Under the pieces are notes generated by a model. The model saw only the letters and a list, made by a program, of their open reading frames with translations, was not told the origin of the DNA and ran no database searches. A stretch of DNA of 64,000 nt from the NCBI RefSeq assembly GCF_011762155.1, contig NZ_JAASQL010000001.1:1860001-1924000 (forward strand), given 5' to 3'. Origin of the DNA: Wenyingzhuangia heitensis. Lineage in GTDB: Bacteria > Bacteroidota > Bacteroidia > Flavobacteriales > Flavobacteriaceae. The translations under genes were made by a program, and so were the position numbers. Position 1 is the stretch's first letter; every line of letters begins with the position of its first letter. Below, piece by piece: positions 34,249 to 46,000 of this stretch.

Positions 34249-35205
34249 ATGACAATAAAAGAGGCTATTTTAAAAAGTTTAAGTGACATAGGAAACCTTA
34301 CAAATTCAATCGAAGTTTGTCAACACATTATAAAGCATCAGTATTATAATTTTAAAGAAGCCAAAACTCCTCCAGCAACAGTCTCAGCTTTGTTGGGTGA
34401 TTTTATTAGGAATGGAGATTCTAGAATAAAAAGAATTAAAGGTAAAAATGGAACATTTTCTTATTACTTAACTAAAAATGAAACAGAAATAGGTGTTGAG
34501 GTATTAACCCAAACAGAACCCAATACAAAACGAATAAATAAGCAAAATACCTACGCAGAAAGAGATTTACATTTGCTGTTAAGTACTTATTTAAAAAGTA
34601 ACAATACCTATGCAAAAACTATTTTTCACGAACAATCAAAAAGTAGTAGCGATAGTCACCAAAAATGGATACATCCTGATGTGATAGGAATTAATTTTTT
34701 AAACCTTCAGTCCAAAGCCAGTCAAACACTTTTAAAAGCAGTAAATAGGGCAGATGTTTTTAAAATAACATCTTACGAGGTAAAAAAAGAAATAAATACC
34801 GATTACGAGCTTAAGAAAACATTCTTTCAAGCAGTTTCAAATTCAAGTTGGGCAAACTATGGCTATTTAGTAGCTTTTGAAATTGCAGACAGCTTATACG
34901 AAGAAATGGAAAGATTAAATCAATCTTTTGGTATAGGGGTGATTGAATTAAAATCAAATCCATACGAAAGTAAGGTGTTGTTTTCTTCAAAATTTAAAGA
35001 ATTAGACTTTAAAACAATAGACAAACTTTGTAAGATAAATACGGATTTTGAAAAATTCATCATTCAAACAGAAAAGCTTTTAACAGCCAACGAAAAATAC
35101 ATAAAGTCTACAGAAAAGGAACTAGAAAGTTTTTGTGATTCATATTTTGAGAGTGATTCAGAAATAGAAGAGTATTGTAGAGTAAAGAAAATTACTAATG
35201 AATAA
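34249..35205 (+). CDS. HARE-HTH protein with PD-(D/E)xK nuclease-like domain (COG2958-like)
   Basis: 318 residues. The N-terminal 80 residues match the HARE-type winged HTH (MTIKEAILKSLSDIGNLTNS, DFIRNGDSRIKRIKGKNGTFSYYL). The middle shows a PD-(D/E)xK-like arrangement: Glu104 in AERDLH, Asp144 in HPDVIG, and Glu177-x-Lys179 in SYEVKK. This combination occurs in predicted restriction endonuclease-type proteins (COG2958). It is 180 bases before hsdM on the same strand and may act with, or be a separate defence gene beside, the Type I system. Cleavage activity is inferred. Confidence 0.62.
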   Translation: MTIKEAILKSLSDIGNLTNSIEVCQHIIKHQYYNFKEAKTPPATVSALLGDFIRNGDSRIKRIKGKNGTFSYYLTKNETEIGVEVLTQTEPNTKRINKQNTYAERDLHLLLSTYLKSNNTYAKTIFHEQSKSSSDSHQKWIHPDVIGINFLNLQSKASQTLLKAVNRADVFKITSYEVKKEINTDYELKKTFFQAVSNSSWANYGYLVAFEIADSLYEEMERLNQSFGIGVIELKSNPYESKVLFSSKFKELDFKTIDKLCKINTDFEKFIIQTEKLLTANEKYIKSTEKELESFCDSYFESDSEIEEYCRVKKITNE

Positions 35206-35385
35206 TAGGTTGTTGTAGAGTTGTTTAACAAACAAATAAGAGTGCTTTATAAGTAGAGCCTTCATAATTGCTTAGGATTCTACACAAATAATCAGAAAGA
35301 CAATACAAGGTCTTTGTATATTGAACCAAATTTTTTAATAAAATCAAAACTGCGAAAGTAGAAATCTTACGGATTAATAAATTAT

Positions 35386-37986
35386 ATGAGTAAAAAATTA
35401 ACGTTATCATGGTTAGAAGGTTTTCTAATGGATGCCTGTGATATTTTAAGAGGAAATATGGATGCATCTGAGTTTAAAGAATATATTTTTGGAATGTTAT
35501 TCTTAAAACGTTTAAGCGATAAGTACGAACAAGATCGTGCAGTTCGTTTAAAAGAATTACAAGCCAAAGGACTTTCAGAACAAAAAATACAACAAGCCTT
35601 AGAACGTGCCAATGCATACCAATACTATGTGCCTACAGCTGCACGTTGGAACTATAAAAAAACAAACGAAGAAGGACAAATTGTAAATGATGGAATCTTA
35701 CATCTCAAAAAAGATGTTGGAGATAAGCTAAATATAGCGCTAGAGGCTTTGGAAGAAGCAAACCCAGATAAACTATCGGGAGTATTAACCAATGTGAATT
35801 TTAACAGAACCATTGGGAAAAATAAAAATGCTTTAAGTGATGAAAAATTAATAGAGTTCATTACACACTTTAACAAAGTAAGTCTAACAGACGATCGTTT
35901 TGAATTTCCAGATTTGTTGGGGACTGCTTATGAGTATTTAATCAAATACTTTGCAGACAGTGCGGGTAAAAAAGGTGGAGAATTCTACACTCCTAACGAG
36001 GTGGTAAAGCTATTAGTAACACTTTTAGAACCCGGAGAGGAATCCTCTATTTACGACCCTACATGTGGAGCAGGAGGTATGTTAATAGAAAACAAAAACT
36101 ATGTAGAAGCGCGTTATGGTGATGCTTCTAGGTTGAGTTTTGCAGGTCAAGAGTTAAATGGAACTACCTGGTCTTTGTGTAAAATGAACATGCTGTTTCA
36201 CGATATTTTTGATGCAGAAATTTTACAAGGAGATACCATTGCGAACCCTTTGCATATAGAGGATGGTGAGTTAAAACGTTTTGACATTGTCATTGCCAAT
36301 CCTCCGTTTTCTGCAAATTATAGTGATATCAAAAACTTCCGTGATCGTTTTCATTATTGGATGCCTAAAAAGAAAAAAGCCGACTTTATGTTTGTGCAAC
36401 ACATGGTATCGGTGTTAAAAGACAACGGCCGTATGGCAGTAGTAATGCCTCATGGGGTCTTGTTTAGAGGTAGCGAAGAAAAAAGCATGAGACAATGGTT
36501 GGTAGATCGTGGTTTGTTAGAAACCGTAATTGGTTTGCCTTCTGGTTTGTTCTATGGTACAGGAATTCCTGCTTCTGTGTTAATCATCAATAAAAAAGGG
36601 GTTGCACAGCGTAAAGAAGTACAGTTTATCAATGCAGATAGAGAATACAAAGAAGGTAAAAACCAAAACAAGTTAAGACCAGAAGATATAGCCAAAATAA
36701 GCTACATCTATAAAAATAAAGAGAATTTAGATGGCTACGCAAGAAAGATATCTAAAGAAGTTTTAGAAAAAGAAGAATACAATTTTAACATTCGTAGGTA
36801 TGTAGACAACAGTCCGCCAGCACAACCGCAAGATGTAAAGGCACATTTACATGGTGGTATTCCAACTGTAGAGGTTGATGAACTAAAAGCCTATTGGAAT
36901 AACTATATAAACTTACGTAGTACTATTTTTGAAATATCAGCAAAAGAGGGTTACGATCAATTTAAAGAGAACATCAAAGCAAAAGAAGATATCAAAACAT
37001 TGGTTTTAACTCATGACGATATTCTTTTTAAAAGAGAACAATACACCCAAGGAATAAACCAATGGTGGTCCAACAATGTGGCTAAATTAGAAGCCTTGCC
37101 TACCGAAAAAAACGTGTTTGACTTACACAGAGATTTTTCTGTAAGCATTGCCAATGATTTTAGTGCCTTGGGAATTTTAGACCTACACAAAAGCCGTGGT
37201 GCTTTTGCTGCTTATTGGAACAGTTTAGAAACTGATTTAAAATCGATTGCAGCCAGTGGTTGGAATGCAGAACTAATTCCTGCCGAAGATATTTTACAAT
37301 CACAATTCCCAGATGTGTTAGAAGAACTAGCAACCAACGAAGCTAGAAGAGACGAATTAGAAGCTTTGTTTAACGAAGTTAATGAACTAGAAGAAGGGGA
37401 GTTTGACGAAGAAAACTACGAAGTCTTTCCTAAAGAGGTATTGACAGAATTAAAAGCAAATATTAAAACGTATAATGCAGAAATAAAAGAGCTTAAAAAG
37501 GAAATAAAAGCCTTAAACATTAGAATAAAAGCGAATGGAATTAAGGATACTGAGCGTAGTCGAAGTGCCGTAGATGGGGAGTCATTAACAGATATCCTAT
37601 CCCAAAAACAACAAGCCCAACAACAAGCTGAAACCAAAAAAGCAACCATAGAGCAACAACTTGCCAAACACACAGAACTCACCAACGAGTTAAAAACCTG
37701 CAAAGCCACCATTGCCGAAATAAAAGCCAAAAAAGAAGACTTAGTAGCCAAAGCACGCGAAAAAATAACCCCAGAAGAAGCCAAAGTATTAATCCTAAAA
37801 CGTTTTAAAGACGTATTACACCATACCGTAATGGATTATGTAAATCGTTACGAACGTGCTTTAATTAACGAGTTAGAAACACGCTTTACCAAATACCAAA
37901 ATACACTGGTTAATATTTTAGAGAGCAGAGCACAAGCGGCTAGCCAATTGAATAATTTTTTAATGGAATTGGGGTATGAAGGATAA
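35386..37986 (+). CDS. hsdM: Type I restriction-modification methyltransferase subunit HsdM, with long C-terminal extension
   Basis: 866 residues; typical HsdM has about 500. HsdM N-terminal helical domain (1-160), then N6-adenine methylase: [13 protein letters not shown]-binding DPTCGAGG at 224-231, catalytic NPPF at 305-308. From about 500 an added region holds a long charged coiled coil ([20 protein letters not shown] and on). Residues 722-728 (TERSRSA) are coded by a REP-like repeat inside the gene (37550-37565). It methylates adenine at sites chosen by HsdS and is needed for restriction by HsdR. The gene overlaps hsdS by 11 bases. Confidence 0.93.
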   Translation: MSKKLTLSWLEGFLMDACDILRGNMDASEFKEYIFGMLFLKRLSDKYEQDRAVRLKELQAKGLSEQKIQQALERANAYQYYVPTAARWNYKKTNEEGQIVNDGILHLKKDVGDKLNIALEALEEANPDKLSGVLTNVNFNRTIGKNKNALSDEKLIEFITHFNKVSLTDDRFEFPDLLGTAYEYLIKYFADSAGKKGGEFYTPNEVVKLLVTLLEPGEESSIYDPTCGAGGMLIENKNYVEARYGDASRLSFAGQELNGTTWSLCKMNMLFHDIFDAEILQGDTIANPLHIEDGELKRFDIVIANPPFSANYSDIKNFRDRFHYWMPKKKKADFMFVQHMVSVLKDNGRMAVVMPHGVLFRGSEEKSMRQWLVDRGLLETVIGLPSGLFYGTGIPASVLIINKKGVAQRKEVQFINADREYKEGKNQNKLRPEDIAKISYIYKNKENLDGYARKISKEVLEKEEYNFNIRRYVDNSPPAQPQDVKAHLHGGIPTVEVDELKAYWNNYINLRSTIFEISAKEGYDQFKENIKAKEDIKTLVLTHDDILFKREQYTQGINQWWSNNVAKLEALPTEKNVFDLHRDFSVSIANDFSALGILDLHKSRGAFAAYWNSLETDLKSIAASGWNAELIPAEDILQSQFPDVLEELATNEARRDELEALFNEVNELEEGEFDEENYEVFPKEVLTELKANIKTYNAEIKELKKEIKALNIRIKANGIKDTERSRSAVDGESLTDILSQKQQAQQQAETKKATIEQQLAKHTELTNELKTCKATIAEIKAKKEDLVAKAREKITPEEAKVLILKRFKDVLHHTVMDYVNRYERALINELETRFTKYQNTLVNILESRAQAASQLNNFLMELGYEG
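37550..37565. repeat. REP-like repeat inside hsdM coding sequence
   Basis: CTGAGCGTAGTCGAAG, an imperfect palindrome of the same family as the intergenic hairpins at 18582, 18823, 48086 and 48670. It is in frame and adds the residues TERSRSA to the coiled-coil linker of HsdM. Confidence 0.6.
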
Positions 37987-39199
37987 TTGGAAAAAAGTGC
38001 CTTTAGGTGAGTTAGTAACAATTCAGAAAGGTAAAATTTCAGAACAGTCAACATATCCAATTCAAGGATTTGCCCCAATAATTAACACAGATGTATTAAG
38101 AGGTAATGTAAAGGTTTGGGGTAAAATAAAAGGAAGTGTCAATTGTCTTGAAGACGATGTATTAATACTATGGGATGGTGAGCGTTCAGGATTATGCGCT
38201 ATAGGTCACAAGGGTGTTTTGGGTTCAACTTTTGCAAAAATGAATGTTTCAAGTGAGTTAGTGCCTGAATATTTATTCCGAGTTGTAGATTTTAATTATG
38301 ATTGGATTCAAGGACAAAGAACGGGAACAGGCGTACCTCACGTTCCAAAGGACTTAAAAACAATATTTAAAGTTAATTATCCACCACTACCACAACAACA
38401 AAAAATAGCCAAAATCTTATCTACAGTAGATGCCGTTATAGAACAAACCGAAAGCGCTATTGCCAAATACCAAGCCATAAAACAAGGTTTAATGCACGAT
38501 TTGTTCACACGTGGTATAGATGTAAGCACAGGAAAACTACGCCCAACACCACAAGAAGCACCAGACTTGTATAAAGAGAGTGCTTTGGGTTTGATTCCTA
38601 GGGATTGGGAAGATTCTGTATTTAAAAATCATCTAATCAAAAACTTATATGGACCAAGATTTAGTGGTGATGATTATGATTCAGAAGGAAACGTAAAGAC
38701 AATTCGCGGAATGGATTTTTCAAAAGATGGTGAGATTTTATATAGTCAAGCACCAATTGCGTTACTTCCTAAATCAAAAGTTTATTCACATTTATTAGAA
38801 ACAGGTGATGTTGTAATGGTTACAACAGCAGATTGTGGTTTAACAGCAGTCTTTGAAGAACAAGATTTTCAATTTATACCAAGTGCATATTCTGTGAAAT
38901 TTAGATTTAATGAAGAAATTGAACCATATTTCATTAAGTTTTTCATGCAAACTGATAAAGCGAAACGATTGGTTAACAAATATGTTAGACAAGGAACTCT
39001 TGGCAATTTACCTGGTTCAGATGTTTTAGGTTTCAATATTTCTTTGCCTAAAATTGATGAACAAAAAATAATTATTGAAAAGTTGAAAGCTGTTGAATCA
39101 AAAATCCAAACCGAACAACAAGCTTTAGCCAAATACCAACAACTAAAATCAGGTTTATTGCAAGATTTGTTAACGGGTAAAGTGGAGGTAGGAGTGTAG
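37976..39199 (+). CDS. hsdS: Type I restriction specificity subunit HsdS
   Basis: 407 residues with the duplicated HsdS layout: target recognition domain 1 (about 1-140), central conserved helix ([20 protein letters not shown] to LMHDLF, about 140-185), recognition domain 2 (about 200-355) and terminal conserved helix ([15 protein letters not shown] to LLQDLL). Each domain reads one half of a two-part DNA target. The two domains differ in sequence, so the target should be asymmetric. Translationally coupled to hsdM. Confidence 0.92.
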   Translation: MKDNWKKVPLGELVTIQKGKISEQSTYPIQGFAPIINTDVLRGNVKVWGKIKGSVNCLEDDVLILWDGERSGLCAIGHKGVLGSTFAKMNVSSELVPEYLFRVVDFNYDWIQGQRTGTGVPHVPKDLKTIFKVNYPPLPQQQKIAKILSTVDAVIEQTESAIAKYQAIKQGLMHDLFTRGIDVSTGKLRPTPQEAPDLYKESALGLIPRDWEDSVFKNHLIKNLYGPRFSGDDYDSEGNVKTIRGMDFSKDGEILYSQAPIALLPKSKVYSHLLETGDVVMVTTADCGLTAVFEEQDFQFIPSAYSVKFRFNEEIEPYFIKFFMQTDKAKRLVNKYVRQGTLGNLPGSDVLGFNISLPKIDEQKIIIEKLKAVESKIQTEQQALAKYQQLKSGLLQDLLTGKVEVGV

Positions 39200-39229
39200 T
39201 TTTAAAAAAAGTTAGAGAGAAAGAGAAAA

Positions 39230-41032
39230 ATGGCTACAAAAAAAAATATTGCAAATTATTTAGGAGAACATACCAATAAAACCTTTGTCGTACCTGCATA
39301 CCAACGTGGTTTTAAATGGGGTGTTACTTATGAGAATAATAAAAGTGCAGCAACGGTATTATTTAATAATATCAATCAAGCTATACAGGCAAACAAACAA
39401 GAATATTTTATACAAGGTGTTACCGTGTATGAAGAAGGTACCAATGTTGTATTAATCGATGGACAGCAACGTACAACAGTCTTGTTTTTATTATTGAGTT
39501 TGTTGTTAAACAAGTTAGAAAAAGAGAAGTATTTGTTTTATCAAAATAGTTTTAAAATTCACTATACTATTAGAGAGCAATCACATACAGTTTTAGAACA
39601 AATTTGTAAAGGGAATAGTATTCATAATACAGAAGAAAATACTCCGCAAGATATTTTCTTTTTTCAACAAGTAATAGAACAGTTTAATGAGTTGTTGATT
39701 TCATTTACAAATGAAGAAAAAAACAAATTAAAAGACTACATACTTAACAAAGTAAAGTTATTTTATATAAAAGTTGCCAAAGAACAAGCCATAAAACTAT
39801 TTACCATGATGAATGGAGCAAAAGCGTTTATGAAAACTGACGAATTGGTAAAAGCAGATATTCTAAGCAAAGCATCTATAATTGATTACAATAGACAAGA
39901 GTCTCCAAAAAACATTCAGGAGAGTTTAGAAATACTTAAAGATCAAATTGGTGAAGATTGGAAATCATCTGCTTTACGTAGTGAGTTTGCTCGTCAGTGG
40001 GATAAGTGGATGTATTGGTGGAACCAAGAAGAGGTAAGTCTATTTTTTAATAGTGGAGAGCACCCTATGGGCTTATTGTTAAAATATTTTTATGAGAGAA
40101 ATTATAAAAATGAAGAAAACAATAGCCAAAAAAAAATAAGAGCTACATATACTAACACATCTTCAGAAGTAGCACAAATGTTTGGTGATTTTCAAAACTT
40201 GTTATTACAAGACAAAAACAATGCTCAGCATAATTTTGAAGCTTTAAGAAAATTACAAAAACGTTTTGAAGATATATTTACCATAATTCCCATATACAAC
40301 TATTTTGGTTTGGCTTTTGAAACTTTAAAAAGTAAAGAAGATCGAAATAAAATCATTAATTTTTTTCTAGAAAACTATAAAGAGATAGCTGTGATAAAGG
40401 AATACGTATTGTTAAAAATACTCAATTTAAACATAGATAAAACTGAAACAATTAAATATGAATTGTCTGCTGTTTTTGAATCATTAAACAATGCAAAGGT
40501 GTATGAAGAAGATGATAAAGAGTTTGCTTTTAGATTGTTATTAAAAATTAATGTAGAAGCAGCTATTGAGCGAAATGTTAAATTTGATTTTTATATAAAA
40601 AATGATGATAAGTTAGAAAGTTTGTACACTAAAAGATCATTAGAACACATATGGCCAAAGTCTAAAATAGCTAAAAAAGATGTTGTAAACACCTATCTGG
40701 ATACCAATAACAATATTATAGAAAGTTCTGATTTAGAGAACTATCTTAAAATAGAAGAACTTGATAAAGTAAGTTTATCTCAACATCATATAGGGAACTT
40801 AGTGTTATTACACAGAAACGACAATTCTACTTTTAATGACAAATTACCAGAAGCTAAAAAGAAAGTCTATTTTGATTTAAACAAAAAGTTGTTAAGCAGA
40901 AACTTATTACACACAATGAGTGTTTTTGCATACGATAATTGGAGTGTTACTAATGTGGCAAATACAATTAAAGAAAATCAAAAGAACGTTTTAAAATTAA
41001 TGAAAAAAGGATATGATGCTTATGTTAACTAG
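39230..41032 (+). CDS. DUF262/DUF1524 protein, GmrSD-like
   Basis: 600 residues. N-terminal DUF262 (ParB-like NTPase) with VPAYQRGFKWG and DGQQRTT at 77-83; C-terminal DUF1524 with the HNH-type nuclease signature EHIWPKS (His473) and HHIGNLVLL...N. This is the architecture of the Type IV enzyme GmrSD that cuts modified (for example glucosylated) DNA. Position between hsdS and hsdR, 30 bases after hsdS and overlapping the next DUF262 gene, suggests it is co-expressed with the Type I system and targets phages with modified DNA. Confidence 0.82.
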   Translation: MATKKNIANYLGEHTNKTFVVPAYQRGFKWGVTYENNKSAATVLFNNINQAIQANKQEYFIQGVTVYEEGTNVVLIDGQQRTTVLFLLLSLLLNKLEKEKYLFYQNSFKIHYTIREQSHTVLEQICKGNSIHNTEENTPQDIFFFQQVIEQFNELLISFTNEEKNKLKDYILNKVKLFYIKVAKEQAIKLFTMMNGAKAFMKTDELVKADILSKASIIDYNRQESPKNIQESLEILKDQIGEDWKSSALRSEFARQWDKWMYWWNQEEVSLFFNSGEHPMGLLLKYFYERNYKNEENNSQKKIRATYTNTSSEVAQMFGDFQNLLLQDKNNAQHNFEALRKLQKRFEDIFTIIPIYNYFGLAFETLKSKEDRNKIINFFLENYKEIAVIKEYVLLKILNLNIDKTETIKYELSAVFESLNNAKVYEEDDKEFAFRLLLKINVEAAIERNVKFDFYIKNDDKLESLYTKRSLEHIWPKSKIAKKDVVNTYLDTNNNIIESSDLENYLKIEELDKVSLSQHHIGNLVLLHRNDNSTFNDKLPEAKKKVYFDLNKKLLSRNLLHTMSVFAYDNWSVTNVANTIKENQKNVLKLMKKGYDAYVN

Positions 41033-43025
41033 TGGAGAATCATATAGTTTGTCTCAGTTTTTCAGTGGTAGTTACAGCATTGTAATTCCAGATATGCAAA
41101 GAGAATACTGTTGGCCTTCTGTAATATCAAGAACCAATAATAAAAATCTAGTAGAAAATTTTGTAAAAGATTTACTAAGCACAGATAAAAATGAGGCAAT
41201 ACAGTTAGGATTGTTATATGCTTATGAAAGCCCTAAAAATGATATGCAACTCTGTGATGGTCAACAACGTGTAACAACTTTGTATTTATTTTTAGGCTAT
41301 ATGTATAGTTTGGTAAAAAATGATAAAGTATCTCAAGAAATAAAAGATTTTTTAATTTCAAACAATAGTTTTAAACCAAATCGTTTAAAATATGCCATAA
41401 GAGAAACTACACTCCACTTTTTAAGTGATTTGGTAGCGATGTTTTTATCCCCAAAAAAAATAACAGATAATGTAAAAACTTCTGGTTATATAAAAAATCA
41501 AGAATGGTATTTTAATGAATATAATTTAGATCCATCCATTAAAAACATATTACAAGCACTAGATGTTTTTGATAAATTTAAGATGGAATTAGATGCTTCC
41601 TTCGCTAGTTTTTTATTACATAAAATAGAATTTTTGTTTTTTGACATGGTAAATAGAACTTATGGCGAAGAACAGTTTGTTGTTTTAAATACCACAGGTG
41701 AACCATTAACCAAAACCGAAAATTTAAAACCACAATTTTTAGGTGATTTGGATGATGGGGAGAAAGTAGATCATAATCATACCAAAACAAAACTTAGATA
41801 TTATGCAGATTTATGGGAAGATTGGGAAACTTTTTTCTGGCATAATAAACATTCGGAACATAAAACAGCAGATAAAGGGTTTAATGAGTTTTTACGTTGG
41901 ATATATATTTTAGAAAAAGTATCAACGAATGATAAAATAGATTCGGAAAAAGATAAATACAACAAAGCACAGATTGCTTTAGCTGATAATAACTTTGATA
42001 TTTTTGATTTAGAAGATGATAAAATTCAAATATTAAACACAATACAGAAGTACTTTACAGCATTAAAAATTCTATGTCTCGATGATGATATCAAGAAAAG
42101 ATTCCTATTTAATCAGCAGCCACTTGCTCAAATTTTAGTGTTTGAGTTTTTACCACTATTGTATTTTATAAAAGAATTTGATGAAAAAATAGAGAGTATA
42201 AATTACTCCAGGTTAAAGCAATTTTTTAAATCTAGAGCCAAAGATGATAATATATCAAAAGCATCAATAACTACTTCTATAAGAGCTGTTCAAATAGTAA
42301 AAAAAATGAAACAAGCAGATGAAAAAGATATTGCCAACTATGCATCATATAAAGAAGTAGCATCTGAAACTATTTTAAACAAGTTAGAGATATTTAAATT
42401 TGATATTTTGAGGGAGTTAGAAAATAGAAAGGATGCTGAAGATGCATTTTGGCAAGCTGAAAACTATAACACTACACAAGGAAATATAGCTTTTCTTTTT
42501 TTCAGTCAGCAGCGTAAAAATAGGATAGAAGACTTATCGATAGAATTATTTGATTTAGATGAATTTAAAAAGGTTAAAAACATTGTTGAAAGTTCCTTTG
42601 AAAAAAATTCAGATTTAATGAGAAGATCTTTGTTGACTTTTGGTCATTATTATCAATGGAATGGTCATACAACAAGTTTACAATCACACAGATATACTTT
42701 AGGAAATCACCCCGAATTTTATGGAGCTATTGCTAATAATTATGAAAATGAACATCAAGGAATTTTGCTTGAGTTTTTAGATAAAGCAAAAAACATTCAA
42801 AACATTAGTATGGTGACATTAAATGATTGGATGCAAAGTACAATTGATAATTTTACCTCAATTGATAGTGGTATATACGAAAAAACTAGATATCTACTGA
42901 TATCAGAAAAAAATATGATTTCTGAGATGGGTAAAAAATTATTCTGTGTATCATATGATAAAGAAAAATCATATATTTTATTTCAACAAAAAGTAACAAG
43001 AGATAACTCTTACAGGGAATTGTAA
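41013..43025 (+). CDS. Second DUF262 protein without recognisable nuclease domain
   Basis: 670 residues. DUF262 motifs are present in the N-terminal part: VIPDMQREYCWP and LCDGQQRVTTLYLFLG. The remaining 500 residues are mainly helical, and I see no DUF1524 HNH motif, so it may be the NTPase partner of the preceding protein. The gene overlaps the previous one by 20 bases and ends 3 bases before hsdR. Three Met codons lie close together at the start (41013, 41016, 41022). Confidence 0.72.
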   Translation: MMLMLTSGESYSLSQFFSGSYSIVIPDMQREYCWPSVISRTNNKNLVENFVKDLLSTDKNEAIQLGLLYAYESPKNDMQLCDGQQRVTTLYLFLGYMYSLVKNDKVSQEIKDFLISNNSFKPNRLKYAIRETTLHFLSDLVAMFLSPKKITDNVKTSGYIKNQEWYFNEYNLDPSIKNILQALDVFDKFKMELDASFASFLLHKIEFLFFDMVNRTYGEEQFVVLNTTGEPLTKTENLKPQFLGDLDDGEKVDHNHTKTKLRYYADLWEDWETFFWHNKHSEHKTADKGFNEFLRWIYILEKVSTNDKIDSEKDKYNKAQIALADNNFDIFDLEDDKIQILNTIQKYFTALKILCLDDDIKKRFLFNQQPLAQILVFEFLPLLYFIKEFDEKIESINYSRLKQFFKSRAKDDNISKASITTSIRAVQIVKKMKQADEKDIANYASYKEVASETILNKLEIFKFDILRELENRKDAEDAFWQAENYNTTQGNIAFLFFSQQRKNRIEDLSIELFDLDEFKKVKNIVESSFEKNSDLMRRSLLTFGHYYQWNGHTTSLQSHRYTLGNHPEFYGAIANNYENEHQGILLEFLDKAKNIQNISMVTLNDWMQSTIDNFTSIDSGIYEKTRYLLISEKNMISEMGKKLFCVSYDKEKSYILFQQKVTRDNSYREL

Positions 43026-43028
43026 ATT

Positions 43029-46000
43029 ATGGCAGAATACATCAATGTAGAAAAACCCTTTTTAGAAAAACTAGAAGCACTAAATTGGCAGGTAATAGAC
43101 CAAGGTAGTTTTGGGATTCCACAAGACCCTTCCAAAAGTTTGCGTACAAGTTTTAAAGAAGTTACGCTTAAAGAAGCGTTTGTAAAAGCAGTTAAAAAAA
43201 TAAATTTGGTGAATGGTGTAGCATGGCTAACCGATAAGCAACTAGACGATATATACAAAGAAGTTACAGCCGTAGAAAAAGCCAATTTATCTTTGTTAGA
43301 AGCTAACAAACAGGTTTTTGAAAAACTGATAGGAATCACCAAAACAACCGTTGCCAAAAACGAAATAACAGGGGAAGAAAATCCATTAGTAAAGCTTATA
43401 GATTTTAAAGATTGGGAAAACAATCAATTTGTAGCCATCAATCAGTTTAGAATTGTAACGCCCGGAGGTCCAAGAGAAGGAATCATTCCAGACATTGTGC
43501 TTTTTGTAAATGGATTGCCATTTGCAGTAGTAGAATGTAAAGATGTGGAGGTAGCAGATCCTATTTCTAGTGCAGTAGACCAAATTATGCGTTATGCCAA
43601 TACTCGTGAAGATGATTTTGGGTATAAAGAGGGAGAAGAACGTTTGTTTTACTACAACTTATTTAGCATTGCTACACATGGTGAAGAAGCTCGTGTAGGT
43701 TCCATTTCAGGGGATTTTGAATATTACTTAAACTGGAAAGATATTTTTCCGGAAGCGTATAAAAACATAGATGTCAACAACTATGTAGAAGAGGAAATAG
43801 CTAGATACCAAAACAACGGATTACAAAACGATCCAAGAGTACGTCAAGAGGTATTAATCAAAGGTATTTTAAACAAAGAAATTCTCTTAGATATTTTGCA
43901 GCACTTTACTTTATTCATGGAAATAAAAGAAGGGGTGCAAATCAAAATTGTTTGTCGTTATCAGCAATACAGAGCCGTAGGTAAAATATTAGATAGATTA
44001 CGCAATGAAACCACTGGAAAAACACGTTCGGGAGTGGTTTGGCATACACAAGGTTCTGGAAAATCTTTAACCATGGTGTTTTTGGTGCGTAAACTTCGTT
44101 CTCAAGAAGATTTAAAAGATTACAAAGTCATCATGATGGTAGATCGTAAAGATTTAGAAAAGCAATTGTCTGCCACAGCACGTTTAACCAATGAGTTTAA
44201 AGAAGCAAATATTGTTAGTGCTCGTAAAGAGTTAAAACCAAAATTAAGTGGAAATGCCTCCAATTTAAACATGGTCATGGTACACAAATTTGTGCAAGAA
44301 GAGTTAAAACATTCTAAAGCATTAATGAAAGCTTTTGTAGAAGAAGGGCGAGTACCCGAATTCAAACCTTTTGAGGTTGTAAATACTTCAGATAGAATAG
44401 TGGTGTTAATTGATGAGGCTCACAGAACCCAAGGAGGAGATATGGGAGATAACTTGTTTACAGCGTTTCCAAACGCAGCCAAAATTGCCTTTACAGGTAC
44501 TCCGTTACTAACAGAAAGACACAAACAAAAAACCCACGAACGTTTTGGAGGTACTGGGGAGTTTATTGATACTTATAAAATTAGAGAAGCAGTAGATGAT
44601 AGAGCTACCTTAGATATTATTTACATAGGTAAAACAACCAAGGACAACATAAAGTCTAAAGAAGCTTTTGATGCTGAATTTGAAGATGTTTTTAAAAAAC
44701 AAAACAAAGAGGTAAAGGAAGAAATTCAAAAGCGTTACGGTACCATGCAAGCCTATTTAGAGAACATGGATCGTTTACGAAAAATAGCAAAAGATTTAGT
44801 CAAACATTATGTAGAAGCCATCTTACCAAATGGATTTAAAGCCATGGTAGTGGGGAGTTCTATTGTGGCAGCTGCTCGTTATCAATTTCTAATACAGGAA
44901 GCTTTAAATGAGCGTGTAGCCTTAGAAAAATCAAAAGCAGTACCAGATCTAGAACTCATAAAAAAAATGGAGTTCTTAAAAATAGGAACGATAGTAACCA
45001 AACAAGATAACAACGAACAAGCTTTTATTAGTGAAGCAAGAAAGAACGCTAGAGAGATAAAAGCCGTAGATAATTTTAAAAAGGACTTTGATTTTAGTAC
45101 AGACCAAGAAGGAAATTATCTAAAACCCGAAACAGGGATAGCTTTTTTATGTGTATGTGATAAATTATTAACAGGTTTTGATGCTCCCATTGCGCAAGTC
45201 ATGTATTTAGACAAAAGCATAAGGGAACATGATTTATTGCAAGCCATAGCACGTGTAAACCGAACCAAAAGAGACAAGTCACATGGTATTCTGGTAGACT
45301 ATTATGGAGTTTCAAATCATTTAAAAGATGCTTTAAATATTTGGGGAGCAGAAGATGAAGAGGATATCAAAGAACTGTTGGAATATTTTAGAGACATCAA
45401 CAAAGAGATTCCTGTGTTAGAAGCACGCTACAATAGAATGTTGCAATTGTTTACAGACAAAGGAATTACAGAGTTTAAAAAGTTTGCAGAACAACGTATG
45501 ACAGATAAAGAAGTAGAATTTCAATTGGCAGAAGATTGTATAGAATTAGCAGCTTCTATTCCTTTTAGAGCACAATTTGATACCTATGTAAAAGCATTTT
45601 TTGATAGTTTGGATTTATTATTTAATTCAGAAGCTGCAAGAAAATACTACATACCAGCCAAACGTTTTGGATACTTATTAGTACGCATTAAAAATCGTTA
45701 CAAAGATCCAAGTATGGATTTAAAATGGGCAAAACCTAAAGTGCGTAAAATGATTGATGCACATTTAGAAACTTTAGGAATTGATAGTCGTGTGGCACCT
45801 GTGAGTCTATTGTCTAAAGATTTTCAAAAAGAAGTAGGAAAGCTAGGGAAAAACACCAAATCAAAGGCATCAGAAATGGAACATGCCATTAGAAGACACA
45901 TCAAAGTAAATATCAACAAAGATCCTGCCTTGTACAAACGTTTTTTAAAACGAATGGAAGAAATCATTGAACGTTATCAAGGAAATTGGGAGGCAATTGT

